Part shown: piece after piece, positions 29,723 to 38,188 of the stretch
Position numbering within the stretch: position 1 is the stretch's first letter
Layout: the number at the start of each line of letters is the position of its first letter
Assembly: GCF_948472415.1 (NCBI RefSeq)
Contig: NZ_OX419519.1
Span: forward strand, 4,464,001-4,528,000
Source of the DNA: Kitasatospora fiedleri
Lineage (GTDB): Bacteria; Actinomycetota; Actinomycetes; Streptomycetales; Streptomycetaceae
Length of the DNA: 64,000 nucleotides
Reading direction: 5' to 3'
Made by a program: the position numbers and the translations under genes
The notes under the pieces: generated by a model
The model's input: the letters and a program-made list of their open reading frames with translations, nothing else
Told to the model about the DNA's origin: nothing
Database searches by the model: none

Positions 29723-32173
29723 GTGGGCGAGTCCCCGCAGAGCGAGCGGCGCGACGGCGAGACGCGGTCGGCCGAGACCGAGGAGACCCCGCGCGAACCC
29801 GGCGAGCGCGCCGGGGGCAACGGCACTGTCCACCTGCGCGTCCGCGATGCGGACACCCGCACCGCCGCCCTCCGCCTCCCCGCCGACCTCCCCGAGGCGA
29901 GCGCCGCCCTCACCGACTCCCGTCCCGCCCCTCGGGACGAGGACACCCCGGAATCCGAGACGGAATCGGCCCCGACACCCGCGGTGCCGGACCGGCCGGA
30001 GACGCGGGACGCGGAAGACGAAGGGGAAGCGGACCCGGGAGCAGAGGAAGAGGAGGGCGCGGAGGCGGAAGCCGTCCCGGCCGGGCCGCAGCGGACGATG
30101 ATGCTGCGGATGCCGGAGCTGCCCGAGACAGGGAGCGAGGACGGGGCCGCGCCTGCTGCTGAGGACGAGGACGACGCCGCGTCTGCTGTCGAGGACGAGG
30201 CCGCGCCTGCGGACGAGGGCGGTTCCGGTTCCGCCGCGAAGCCCGAGCCGACCATGATGCTCCGGCTGACGGACCTGCCCGAGGCCGCTGGCGATGCCGC
30301 TGGCGAGGGCGAGGGCGGGTCGGAGGGGGAGGCCGCTCCGGCCGGGCCGCAGCCGACCACGACCCTGCGGGCGGCGGGCCCGGCCAAGGCCGGTGCAGCG
30401 TCGGGCCGGGGCAAGGCCGAGATCGAGACCGAGACCGAGGCCGGGGCAGAGGACGAGGACGAGGGCGCGGGGGCCAAGGGCGAGGGCGGGTCGGAGGGGG
30501 AGTCCGTTCCGGTCAGGCCGCAGCCGACCATGACCCTGCGGGCGGCGGGCCCGGCGAAGGCCGGTGCGGCGTCGGGCCAGGGCAAGGCCGAGGACGCTGG
30601 GGCCGAGGACGAGGCCGAGGACGCGGAGCAGGCCGAGACCGGCTCCGACGCCGAGCCCGCCGCGAAGCCCGATCCGACGATGACGCTGCGGGTCGACAAG
30701 GACCGTCCCGAGCAGACCGTGATGCTCCGGCTGCCCCCGGAGGCCGCGGCGCCCGGGTCGGAGCCGAAGGCCGGGCCGAAGCCCGCCCCGGCTGCCGCCG
30801 CGTCCGTCCCCGGGCCCGTTCGGGCGTCCGCGTCCGCGCCTGCCGGGGCCGCCGTTCCGCCGCCGCCTGCGCCGCCGGTGCCTGCCGCGCCCGGGCCGGA
30901 GAGCACCATCGAGGCGCTGGAGGTGCTGAAGTCGCTCAGCGCCCGTCCGATGACGCCGTTGCGCCGGGCGGTGAAGCGGATCACGGTCTGGGGCGTCTTC
31001 CTGGCCGTGGTGCTGGGCGTGCTGGTCGCGGCGCAGTTGCTGCGTCCGCTGCCGACGCCGAAGGCGAAGCTCTCGCTGGCGGACTCGTTCACCTTCGGGG
31101 GCGAGCAGCCGAACATCCCGTGGCCGGCGAAGGGCCAGGCCGCGGCCGAGGTGGTGGGCGTGGGCAGCCTGGGGGCGTCGGGGGAGGAGACGCCGGTGCC
31201 GATCGCGTCCGTCACCAAGGTGATGAACGCGTACCTGATCCTCCAGGCGCACCCCTTGAAGAAGGGGGAGAGCGGCCCGGTGCTCACCGTGGACAAGCTG
31301 GCCGCGCAGGAGTCGGGCAACAACGACGAGTCGACGGTGCCGCTGACCGAGGGCCAGCAGCTCACCCAGTACGAGGCGCTGGAGATGCTGATGCTGCCGT
31401 CGGCCAACAACGTGGCCCGGCTGCTGGCCCGTTGGGACTCCGGCAGCGAGCCGGAGTTCGTGAAGAAGATGAACGACACCGCCGCGCAGCTCGGCATGGG
31501 CAACACCACTTACGCGGACGCGGCCGGGTACAGCAACGACACCAAGTCGACAGCGAAGGACCAGCTGAAGCTGGCCGAGAAGGCCATGCAGCTGGACATC
31601 TTCAAGCAGGTCATCGCCGAGCCGGACACCCGGTTCAACGGCCAGCGGATCTACAACACCAACAAGCTGCTGGGCAAGAACGGCATGATCGGCGGCAAGA
31701 CCGGCTCCTCCACCCCCGCCCAGTCCTGCCTGATGTGGGCGGCGGTCAAGGAGATCGGCGGCGTGCAGCGGATGGTCCTCGGCGTGACGCTGGGCCAGCC
31801 CGCGACGAAGGAGGACCCGAGCCTGGTCACCGCCGCCCAGGCGCCCAGCCAGCGGATCAACGTGGCCGCGCAGACCGCGCTGGCCGGGCAGACCCTGGCC
31901 AAGCAGGGCGACGTGGTCGGCCACGTGGACGACGGCGTGGGCGGCAAGGTGCCGGTGGTGGCGGCCAAGGACCTGACCGTCGCGGGCTGGAACGGCATCA
32001 CCGCGCACCTGGCCCTGACCCCGGTCGGGAAGATCGCCCACACCCTGCCGGCCGGCACCCAGGTCGGCACGATCGCGGCGGGCGAGGGCGACGGCCGGGT
32101 CGAGGTGCCGGTCGTCCTCCAGTCGGACCTGGCCCCGGCGTCCATCACCTCCCGCCTGCTGCGCCTCGGCTGA
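29723..32173 (+). CDS. D-alanyl-D-alanine carboxypeptidase (peptidase S11) with long repetitive N-terminus
   Basis: 816 residues from a GTG ten bases after GAGGAGG; earlier in-frame starts exist but are less well placed. Residues 1-420 are acidic, Glu/Asp/Ala/Pro-rich and contain at least six repeats of a T-x-x-L-R motif. One membrane helix follows (about 422-441), so the N-terminus is cytoplasmic. The C-terminal half is an S11 penicillin-binding domain: SVTK (S496, K499), SAN (from S560) and KTG (from K659). It trims the terminal D-Ala from peptidoglycan stem peptides outside the membrane. Two 111-base direct repeats (30310-30420 and 30481-30591) lie in the N-terminal part. Confidence 0.88.
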   Translation: MGESPQSERRDGETRSAETEETPREPGERAGGNGTVHLRVRDADTRTAALRLPADLPEASAALTDSRPAPRDEDTPESETESAPTPAVPDRPETRDAEDEGEADPGAEEEEGAEAEAVPAGPQRTMMLRMPELPETGSEDGAAPAAEDEDDAASAVEDEAAPADEGGSGSAAKPEPTMMLRLTDLPEAAGDAAGEGEGGSEGEAAPAGPQPTTTLRAAGPAKAGAASGRGKAEIETETEAGAEDEDEGAGAKGEGGSEGESVPVRPQPTMTLRAAGPAKAGAASGQGKAEDAGAEDEAEDAEQAETGSDAEPAAKPDPTMTLRVDKDRPEQTVMLRLPPEAAAPGSEPKAGPKPAPAAAASVPGPVRASASAPAGAAVPPPPAPPVPAAPGPESTIEALEVLKSLSARPMTPLRRAVKRITVWGVFLAVVLGVLVAAQLLRPLPTPKAKLSLADSFTFGGEQPNIPWPAKGQAAAEVVGVGSLGASGEETPVPIASVTKVMNAYLILQAHPLKKGESGPVLTVDKLAAQESGNNDESTVPLTEGQQLTQYEALEMLMLPSANNVARLLARWDSGSEPEFVKKMNDTAAQLGMGNTTYADAAGYSNDTKSTAKDQLKLAEKAMQLDIFKQVIAEPDTRFNGQRIYNTNKLLGKNGMIGGKTGSSTPAQSCLMWAAVKEIGGVQRMVLGVTLGQPATKEDPSLVTAAQAPSQRINVAAQTALAGQTLAKQGDVVGHVDDGVGGKVPVVAAKDLTVAGWNGITAHLALTPVGKIAHTLPAGTQVGTIAAGEGDGRVEVPVVLQSDLAPASITSRLLRLG
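30310..30591 (+). repeat. Two 111-bp direct repeats inside the carboxypeptidase gene
   Basis: The segments 30310-30420 and 30481-30591 are nearly identical and 171 bases apart, keeping the reading frame. Each encodes 37 residues ending in a TLRAAGPAKAGAASG block, so the cytoplasmic region has grown by in-frame duplication. Confidence 0.8.
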
Positions 32174-32199
32174 GGCCCCACCACAGCTCCACGGCCCCA

Positions 32200-32249
32200 G
32201 GCCCCGGCCCCGGTCCCCGCCCACTGCGGCGGGGGCCGGGGCCGGGGCC
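32200..32249. terminator. Bidirectional hairpin between convergent genes
   Basis: Two 22-base GC arms (32200-32221 and 32228-32249) pair with a single T-G wobble around a 6-base loop, lying between the carboxypeptidase stop and the stop of the convergent YihY/BrkB gene. Confidence 0.75.
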
Positions 32250-32274
32250 GTTCCGGGGGAGGGGAGGCGCGGGG

Positions 32275-33186
32275 CTACCAGCTGCCGGGTTCGGTACGGG
32301 TGCCGAGGGCGCGGGCCACGATCGGCTCCTCGGAGACCACCCGGCCCAGCACCAGCGCCAGGGTGATGGCGGTGAACAGCGCGATCAGCCAGGACAGCAC
32401 GGTGAACACCACCCCGTACGGGCCGAACTTGTCGACCGACTCGGACATCGCGTACGGCAGCCACACCTGCGAGGCGATGCCGAAGCCGACCTCGCCGACA
32501 CCGCAGAGCACCGCGCCCGGCAGCAGCGGGTACCAGCGGATCCGGCCGCCGAGCAGCAGGTGCTGCGTCCACCACCACACGCCGGTGGAGGCCAGGAAGG
32601 TCAGCGGGACGCCCAGCCACAGGCCGGCGCCGAAGCCCTTGCGCAGCGGCACCTGGACGACCAGGAACACCAGCCACGCCAGCAGCCACACCACCCAGCG
32701 CCACAGGGCCAGCCGGGCGCTGTGCTTCGGCATCTCCCAGGCCCGTTCGCAGACCCGCTGGAGCGCCCGGCTCAGCGCGGTCGCGGACGCCAGGGCGACC
32801 AGCACGCCGAGCACCCCGAAGCTCTGGCTGGCGCTGTCGTCGTGCGGGGTGTTCATCAGCTGCTGGACCTGCTGCTGGGCGCTGCCCTGCAGGCCCAGCT
32901 GTTCGCGCAGCGAGCCGGTGATGCTGTGCTTGAGCGTCGCGGGGGCGAACACCGCGACCACGAACAGGGCCGGCAGCGCGGACAGGAAGGCCTGCGCGGC
33001 CAGCCGGGTGGCATTGTCCAGCAGGTTCACCCGGATCAGGTTGCTGACGGCCCGCCCGACCAGCGGGAAGCGCTCGGGGGCGCCCTTGGCGGAGGCGGTG
33101 AGGCGGGCCGCCCGCTCCTTCGCGGACTCCCACCGCCGGGGGCCCGGGTCGGGGTCCCGTCCAGCCCGTCGCAGTGACTCCGTCAC
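32275..33186 (-). CDS. YihY/virulence factor BrkB family membrane protein
   Basis: 303 residues with a charged N-terminus and about six membrane helices. Family features include VNLLDNATRLAAQAFLSALPALFVVAVF near the start (the first helix, preceded by a conserved amphipathic region), LWRWVVWLLAWLVFLV, and a late FTVLSWLIALFTAITLALVL helix. These proteins were once annotated as ribonuclease BN, which is not correct for this family; the transported or sensed molecule is unknown. It converges on the carboxypeptidase gene and lies 73 bases ahead of the glycosyltransferase gene on the same strand. Confidence 0.85.
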   Translation of the reverse strand: MTESLRRAGRDPDPGPRRWESAKERAARLTASAKGAPERFPLVGRAVSNLIRVNLLDNATRLAAQAFLSALPALFVVAVFAPATLKHSITGSLREQLGLQGSAQQQVQQLMNTPHDDSASQSFGVLGVLVALASATALSRALQRVCERAWEMPKHSARLALWRWVVWLLAWLVFLVVQVPLRKGFGAGLWLGVPLTFLASTGVWWWTQHLLLGGRIRWYPLLPGAVLCGVGEVGFGIASQVWLPYAMSESVDKFGPYGVVFTVLSWLIALFTAITLALVLGRVVSEEPIVARALGTRTEPGSW

Positions 33187-33259
33187 GCCGCCACCTCCGC
33201 AAGCTCCGCCGGCCGGGAACTTCCATCGTCACCGGCCGGCGGAGTCGGGGGGCGGCCGC

Positions 33260-34021
33260 CTACTTCTTCCGGGTGAGCTTGGCGACCCGGTCGCCCACGC
33301 CCCAGGCGGTGACCCGCCACAGCGCCTCGACCACGATGTCGCGGCTCATCTTGGACGCGCCGTGCTCGCGCTCCACGAAGGTGATCGGCACCTCGGCGAC
33401 CTTGAACCCGGCCCGCACCGCGCGCCAGGCCAGGTCGACCTGGAAGCAGTAGCCCTGCGAGGAGACCTGGTCCATGCCGAGGCCCAGCAGGGTCTCCTTG
33501 CGGAAGGCCCGGTAGCCGCCGGTGACGTCCCGGATCGGCACGTCCAGCATCAGCCGGGAGTACGTGGAGCCGCCCTTGGACAGCAGCAGCCGCGACTTCG
33601 GCCAGTTCACCACCGCGCCGCCGGGCACCCAGCGGGAGCCCAGCACCAGGTCCGCGCCGCGCAGTGCGGTGAGCAGCCGGGGCAGCTCCTCCGGCTGGTG
33701 CGAGCCGTCCGCGTCCATCTCGACCAGCACGTCGTAGCCGCCGTCGATGCCCCAGCGGAAACCGGCCAGGTAGGCCGCGCCGAGGCCCTCCTTGCCCGGG
33801 CGGTGCAGCACCTTGACGTGCGGGTCGTCGGCGGCGAGGGCGTCGGCGAGCTTGCCGGTGCCGTCCGGGCTGTTGTCGTCCGCGACCAGCACGTGCGCCT
33901 CGGGGACGGCGGCGCGGACGCGGGACACGATCCGTTCGACGTTCTCGGCCTCGTTGTAGGTCGGGATGATCACCAGGATCTTGCCGAGTCCGGCGAACGG
34001 GGTCTCCGGGGAGGAGCTCAC
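33260..34021 (-). CDS. Polyprenol monophosphomannose synthase (GT2 family)
   Basis: 253 residues from a GTG with GAAAGG nine bases upstream; a GTG at 34081 would add 20 residues without improving the start. It is a soluble DPM1-type GT2 enzyme: VIIPTYNEAENVERIVSRV binds the nucleotide sugar, VADDNSPDGTG and VEMDADGSHQPEE supply the acidic metal ligands, and SRWVPGGAVVNWPKSRLLLS and GGYRAFRKETLLGL are dolichol-phosphate-mannose synthase hallmarks. It transfers mannose from GDP-mannose to polyprenyl phosphate for protein O-mannosylation or lipoglycan synthesis. There is no C-terminal membrane domain. Confidence 0.88.
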   Translation of the reverse strand: MSSSPETPFAGLGKILVIIPTYNEAENVERIVSRVRAAVPEAHVLVADDNSPDGTGKLADALAADDPHVKVLHRPGKEGLGAAYLAGFRWGIDGGYDVLVEMDADGSHQPEELPRLLTALRGADLVLGSRWVPGGAVVNWPKSRLLLSKGGSTYSRLMLDVPIRDVTGGYRAFRKETLLGLGMDQVSSQGYCFQVDLAWRAVRAGFKVAEVPITFVEREHGASKMSRDIVVEALWRVTAWGVGDRVAKLTRKK

Positions 34022-34174
34022 AGGTGGGTGCCTTTCAGGAGCGACTGGCCGGGGCGGCACACGGGTGCGCGCGACTTCCACGGTAGGTCACCCGGAGCGG
34101 TGCCCACGGCCACCGGGTGGGGCCGGGCGTCCGTCCGGGCGTTCCGGCCCCGGTCCGTTGGTGCGCGGGCGGTC

Positions 34175-34834
34175 TCAGGCGGTGTCGGCGTCGGCGCTGG
34201 CGGTCCCGGTGTCGGCGGGGGTCTCCGGGCGGGCGCGGAACTTGTGCAGGCGGCGCGGCGGGACGACGGTCGGCAGGATCAGCTCCCACATGTCGCCGAC
34301 CCGGCGGGAGAGTTCGGTCCGGTGGTCGAGGACGCCGGAGACCAGCTGGATGCCGGTGAAGGAGCTGATCACGAAGCGGGCCAGGTCGGCGGGGACGACC
34401 GTGGCGCGCAGGTCGCCGACCCGGTGCGCCTCGGTGAGCAGCTGCTCGATCACCTCGATCCAGCGCAGGTAGGGCCCGGGGTCGGGCTCGGTGAACGCCT
34501 GCTCGATGACCAGCCGGATGCTGGCCTGCATCATCGGGTCCTCGCGCAGCGAGCGCCCGATCCCGTGGCTGAGGTCGATCGCGGCCTGCAGCGCGGGGCC
34601 CTCGGGCAGCGGGGCGGCCTCGCCGTCCGCGGCGGGGGCGAACTGCTCGTTGACGACGGCCCGGGCGAGCTCCTCCTTGGAGGAGAAGTGGAAGTAGAGC
34701 GCTCCCTTGGTGACGCCCGCCTCGGCGAGGATCTGGGCGAGGCTCGTCCCCAGGTAGCCGTTGACGGCGAACACCCGGGCGGCCGCGTCCAGCACCGTCC
34801 GACGGGTCTGCAGGGCGCGTTCTTGCTTGAGCAC
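34175..34834 (-). CDS. ScbR/ArpA-like gamma-butyrolactone receptor (TetR family)
   Basis: 219 residues from a GTG with GGAAGGA five bases upstream. The N-terminus ERALQTRRTVLDAAARVF followed by GTSLAQILAEAGVTKGALYF is the classic helix-turn-helix of the ArpA/ScbR/BarA receptors, and FAVNGYLGTS fits that clade. The C-terminal ligand domain includes RLVIEQAFTEPDPGPYLRWI with the conserved central Trp. Such receptors repress target promoters and release DNA on binding a gamma-butyrolactone. The gene is divergent from the acyl-CoA dehydrogenase gene and marks the left edge of the cluster; an AfsA-like gene and a second receptor lie 6-7 kb away. Confidence 0.88.
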   Translation of the reverse strand: MLKQERALQTRRTVLDAAARVFAVNGYLGTSLAQILAEAGVTKGALYFHFSSKEELARAVVNEQFAPAADGEAAPLPEGPALQAAIDLSHGIGRSLREDPMMQASIRLVIEQAFTEPDPGPYLRWIEVIEQLLTEAHRVGDLRATVVPADLARFVISSFTGIQLVSGVLDHRTELSRRVGDMWELILPTVVPPRRLHKFRARPETPADTGTASADADTA

Positions 34835-34891
34835 GTGCGGTCCTTCCCCAACCTGTGAGCGACCCGGCCAACATTTCACATCGGGGCCCGG

Positions 34892-34920
34892 AAAATAAAC
34901 CGCTCGCAAGGTATTCAACT
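34892..34920. promoter_or_regulatory. Weak candidate operator between the receptor and dehydrogenase genes
   Basis: An AT-rich island, unusual here, contains AAACCGCTCGCAAGGTATT, which has one good ARE half (AAACCG) and a poor second half. It lies 58-86 bases upstream of the receptor start. Possible autoregulatory site, low certainty. Confidence 0.3.
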
Positions 34921-35065
34921 TTTGAACCGGCGCCAGCCCGGGTGCAGGACCGCTCCAGGTCACGCGCGTACCACTGGGACCGGACACGGCCGTCGACCGT
35001 TCCGATGGTTCGTTCGGAGCCCACCGGGGCGCCCGTACCGGGAGATTCGAGGGAGGCGAGGATTC

Positions 35066-36802
35066 GTGACGGGCTCCGACGAGACGTCGGTCGCCGCCCG
35101 GGTGGCGGCGGTCGAGGACCTGCTCGGCGACCCCGGGGACCCGGGCAACCCGACCGGCGCGGCCGCTGTGCTCGCCGCCGACGAGCGGGCCGAGATGCTG
35201 GCCGAGGGCGAGCGCCTGCTGCACGGGCACGGCATCGCCGCCGAGTTCGTGCCGACCGCGCTCGGCGGGCGACTGGACCGGGTGGACGCGCTGGCCCGGG
35301 TGCTGCGGCCGGTGTTCCGCCGGGACGCCACCCTGGGGCTCGGCTTCGGCGTGACCTCGGTGCTGGCCGCCACCAACGTCTGGTTCGGCGGTCGTCCCGA
35401 GCAGCGCGAGCGCACCGCCCGGCTGCTGCTGACCGGCGGCCGGGTCGCGGTGGCGCACCAGGGCTCGGGCCGGGGCGGCGACTTCGTGCGCAGCTCGCTG
35501 ACGGCCGACCGGACCGCCGACGGCTACACCCTGCGCGGGGTGAAACCGGTGGTCAACAACGGCGGCCGGGCCGGGCTGCTGGTGCTGTTCGCCCGCACCG
35601 AGGCCGAGACCGGCCCGCACGACCACTGCGCGCTGCTGCTCGACCCGGCGCGGACCGAGCCGGGCCGCTACCGGGTGCTGCCGCGCCGCCGGATGACCGG
35701 CATGCGCGGGCTGGAGGCGGTGGGCCTGGCCTTCGCCGGACAGCCCGCCCCCGCCGACCGGCTGCTCGGCGCGCCCGGCACCGGCGTGGGCCTGGCCCAG
35801 CGCTCCTTCCAACTGACCCGCAGCCTGCTGCCGTCGATGGCGATCGCCTCGGCCGACACCTGCCTGCGCACCGCGCTGTCCTTCGCGGTCGGGCGCAGCA
35901 GGTACGGGCGCCCGCTGCTGCGCACCCCGGCGGCCCGGGCGGCGATGGACGCTGCCTTCGTGGACCTGCTGATCGCCGACAGCCTGGCCCTGGTGGCGAC
36001 CCGGGCGGCGCACCTGCTGCCCACCCAGACCAGCGTGCTGGCCGCGGCGGTGCGCTACCTGCTGCCCCGGCTGCTGCGGGAGAGCACCTACGACCTGTCG
36101 GTGGTGCTGGGCGCGCGGGTCTTCGACCGCTCCGGCCCGTACGGGCTGTTCCAGAAGAACGTCCGGGACCTGCCGGTGATCAGCCTCGGGCACGCCGGGA
36201 CCTCGGCCTGCCTGGCCACCCTGGTCCCGCAGTTGGCCCGGCTGCTGGAGCGCCCGCCGATGTCCGGGGAGCCCGCCCCCGCCGAGCTGTTCCGTCCCCG
36301 CGGGCCGCTGCCCGGGCTGGACCTGGACCGGCTGGTGCCGGCCGCCCGGCACGACGCGCTGGCCGCCTCGCTGGCCGAGGGCACCGCGACGCTGCGCGCG
36401 CTCGCCGCCGTCCCCGGGGCCCCGGCGGCGACCGCGTCGGCGGCCGCCCTGGCCGGGACGGTGGTCCAGGAACTGCGTGGGCTGCCGGGCCGCCTGGCGG
36501 GCGCCCCGGACGGGCACCCGGGGGTGTTCGCAGCCGCCGACCGCTACGTGCTGGTGCTGGCCGCCGCCGCCTGCCTGGGCGTCTGGCAGCACGAGCGGAC
36601 CGCGCCCGACCCGGCGAGCCCGGACGGCTTCCTGGCCGACCCCGGCTGGCTGGCCCCGGCGCTCTCGCGGATCGTGCGCCGGCTCGGCCACCCGGCCGGC
36701 GAGCTGCCGCGCACCTGCGCCGACCACGTCCACCGCGAACTCCTGGACCGCTTCGCGTCCCTGCGCAGTTTCGACCTGTACGACACCCCGCTGGCCGGAT
36801 GA
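35066..36802 (+). CDS. Acyl-CoA dehydrogenase-like flavoprotein (long form)
   Basis: 578 residues from a GTG with GGGAGG nine bases upstream; a longer frame from 34922 has an Arg-rich, non-family N-terminus. Three acyl-CoA dehydrogenase regions are recognisable: GFGVTSVLAATNVW in the N-terminal helical domain, VAHQGSGRGGDFVRSSLTA leading into the beta domain, and FAVGRSRYGRPLLRTPAARA in the C-terminal helical domain. About 200 extra C-terminal residues exceed the usual 380-residue length. With the ACP gene directly downstream, the natural substrate may be an ACP-bound acyl group, as in extender- or starter-unit pathways. That is inference; the substrate is not readable. Confidence 0.8.
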   Translation: MTGSDETSVAARVAAVEDLLGDPGDPGNPTGAAAVLAADERAEMLAEGERLLHGHGIAAEFVPTALGGRLDRVDALARVLRPVFRRDATLGLGFGVTSVLAATNVWFGGRPEQRERTARLLLTGGRVAVAHQGSGRGGDFVRSSLTADRTADGYTLRGVKPVVNNGGRAGLLVLFARTEAETGPHDHCALLLDPARTEPGRYRVLPRRRMTGMRGLEAVGLAFAGQPAPADRLLGAPGTGVGLAQRSFQLTRSLLPSMAIASADTCLRTALSFAVGRSRYGRPLLRTPAARAAMDAAFVDLLIADSLALVATRAAHLLPTQTSVLAAAVRYLLPRLLRESTYDLSVVLGARVFDRSGPYGLFQKNVRDLPVISLGHAGTSACLATLVPQLARLLERPPMSGEPAPAELFRPRGPLPGLDLDRLVPAARHDALAASLAEGTATLRALAAVPGAPAATASAAALAGTVVQELRGLPGRLAGAPDGHPGVFAAADRYVLVLAAAACLGVWQHERTAPDPASPDGFLADPGWLAPALSRIVRRLGHPAGELPRTCADHVHRELLDRFASLRSFDLYDTPLAG

Positions 36803-36866
36803 CCGCGCCGGCCCCGCGCCGCCGGCGCACGGCCCCACGACACGACCCGATCACGAGGAGACCCTG

Positions 36867-37310
36867 ATGTCGGCAACCACGACGGCGCGTTCCACGGCCG
36901 CGACGGCGAGCCCCGCGACGGCGAGCCCCGCGACAGGCGGACCGGCGGGCAGACCGGTCGGGCCGGTTGGCGGGCTGGCTTGTGGGCCGGTCGGAGGGCT
37001 GGTCGGTGGGCTGGTCGATGGGCCGGGGAGCGAGGTGGAGGGCGGGGCGGACGTTCGGCGGTGGCTGCGCGAGCAGGTGGCCGAGCGGCTCGGTCTCGGT
37101 GTGGAGGAGGTGCCGTGCGACCGTCCGTTGGCGGGGCTCGGGCTGGACTCGGTGGCGGCGCTCCAGCTGTACGTCGCGCTGGAGGCGCGCTACGGGCTGT
37201 CGCTGGACCCGGCGGTGTGCTGGGACTACCCGACCGTCGACCTGCTGCACGGGCACCTGGCGGAGCTGCTGGCCGAGCTGCCCGCGGACTCCGGGGGAGT
37301 GCCCGCATGA
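36867..37310 (+). CDS. Discrete acyl carrier protein
   Basis: 147 residues from an ATG with GAGGAG six bases upstream. The first 55 residues are a low-complexity Thr/Ala/Gly/Pro leader with short repeats; the carrier domain follows, with GLGLDSVAALQLYVALEARY containing the Ser that takes phosphopantetheine. YPTVDLLHGHLAELLAEL is the typical last helix. It overlaps the next gene in an ATGA junction and follows the dehydrogenase by 64 bases, so these genes probably work on the same tethered intermediate. Confidence 0.85.
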   Translation: MSATTTARSTAATASPATASPATGGPAGRPVGPVGGLACGPVGGLVGGLVDGPGSEVEGGADVRRWLREQVAERLGLGVEEVPCDRPLAGLGLDSVAALQLYVALEARYGLSLDPAVCWDYPTVDLLHGHLAELLAELPADSGGVPA

Positions 37311-38188
37311 CGGCCGCGTCCCGCCGGGCCCTGGCCGTCCTGCGCGAACTGCACCGCAGCGGGCGGCTGGTGCGCGAGATCCGCCGGGTGCCCGCCCTGT
37401 TGGCGGTGCTGGAGGGCGAGGAGCTGCTCCGGGCGGGCAGCCTGCTGGCCTGGTCGGCGCCCGGCCCGGCGGCGGATCGGGCGGGCCCGCCGCACGGCCC
37501 GCCGACGGACCGTCCGCCGGGTGCCCGTCCGGTACGGGTGGCGCTGGCCGGGGACGTGCCGCCCGCCGCCGCGCTGCCTCCGCTCGCGGTCGAACTGGCC
37601 CGGGGCGGAAGGCTGTTGCGGGCGGCGGTCTCCCCGCCGGGCACCTGGGCGTACGACCTGGCCGACCCGGCCTCGGGGGTGTACGCGTCCCGGCCGGACC
37701 TGACGCTCTGTCTGGTCGACCCGGGCGCGCTGGACCGCGAACTGGCCGTGCCGAGCGGTCCGGAGGGCTTCCGGCGGGCCGCCGCCGACCACCACCGGCT
37801 GCTGTCCTCGCTGCTGGAGGTGCACCAGCGGGTCGGCACGGGACTGCTGCTGACCACCACCCTGCCGCGACCCGACCCGGCGGCCCCGGCAGCCCCGGCG
37901 GCCCCGGCCGATCCGGCCGATCCGTCCGCTCCGTCCGGCGGCGGTGCGGACGGGGCGCTGCTGGGCGGGCTGTGGCGGGAGGCCAACGCCCGGGTGCTGC
38001 GACTGACGTCGCGCTTCCCCCGGCTGGCCGTGGTGGACCTGGAGCGGTACGGCGCGGCCCGGCCCCGGCAGCCGGGGGCGGGACCGTTCGACGAGCGGCT
38101 GCTGCTGCTGTGCGCGCGGCAGGCGGCCCGGCTGGTGGGCCGGCGGGACCGGCCGAGGAGGGGCGATGACGACCGAGAGCACCACTGA
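37307..38188 (+). CDS. SGNH-like protein resembling the N-terminal domain of FkbH, without HAD domain
   Basis: 293 residues; ATG overlaps the ACP stop. From about residue 75, VRVALAGDVPPAAALPPLAV, LADPASGVYASRPDLTLCLVD and a late FDERLLLLCARQAARL resemble the SGNH-fold N-terminal half of FkbH-type enzymes, which place a glyceryl group from 1,3-bisphosphoglycerate on an ACP. In FkbH a HAD-type phosphatase domain with a DxDxT motif follows; here it is missing and the protein stops. The middle has an Ala/Pro/Asp-rich linker. The 3' end overlaps the phosphopantetheinyl transferase gene by 23 bases. Homology was judged by eye from weak motifs, so the family call is tentative and the reaction unknown. 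Confidence 0.5.
   Translation: MTAASRRALAVLRELHRSGRLVREIRRVPALLAVLEGEELLRAGSLLAWSAPGPAADRAGPPHGPPTDRPPGARPVRVALAGDVPPAAALPPLAVELARGGRLLRAAVSPPGTWAYDLADPASGVYASRPDLTLCLVDPGALDRELAVPSGPEGFRRAAADHHRLLSSLLEVHQRVGTGLLLTTTLPRPDPAAPAAPAAPADPADPSAPSGGGADGALLGGLWREANARVLRLTSRFPRLAVVDLERYGAARPRQPGAGPFDERLLLLCARQAARLVGRRDRPRRGDDDREHH

Noticed and set aside
34922..35065. Longer N-terminus for the acyl-CoA dehydrogenase
   Set aside because: The added residues are Arg/Gly/Pro-rich and unlike the family, and they would cover the promoter region; the GTG at 35066 has a good ribosome-binding site.
36867..37032. ACP leader as a signal peptide or separate small gene
   Set aside because: The Thr/Ala/Gly/Pro leader lacks a charged start and hydrophobic core, and it is in frame with the carrier domain from a well-placed ATG.
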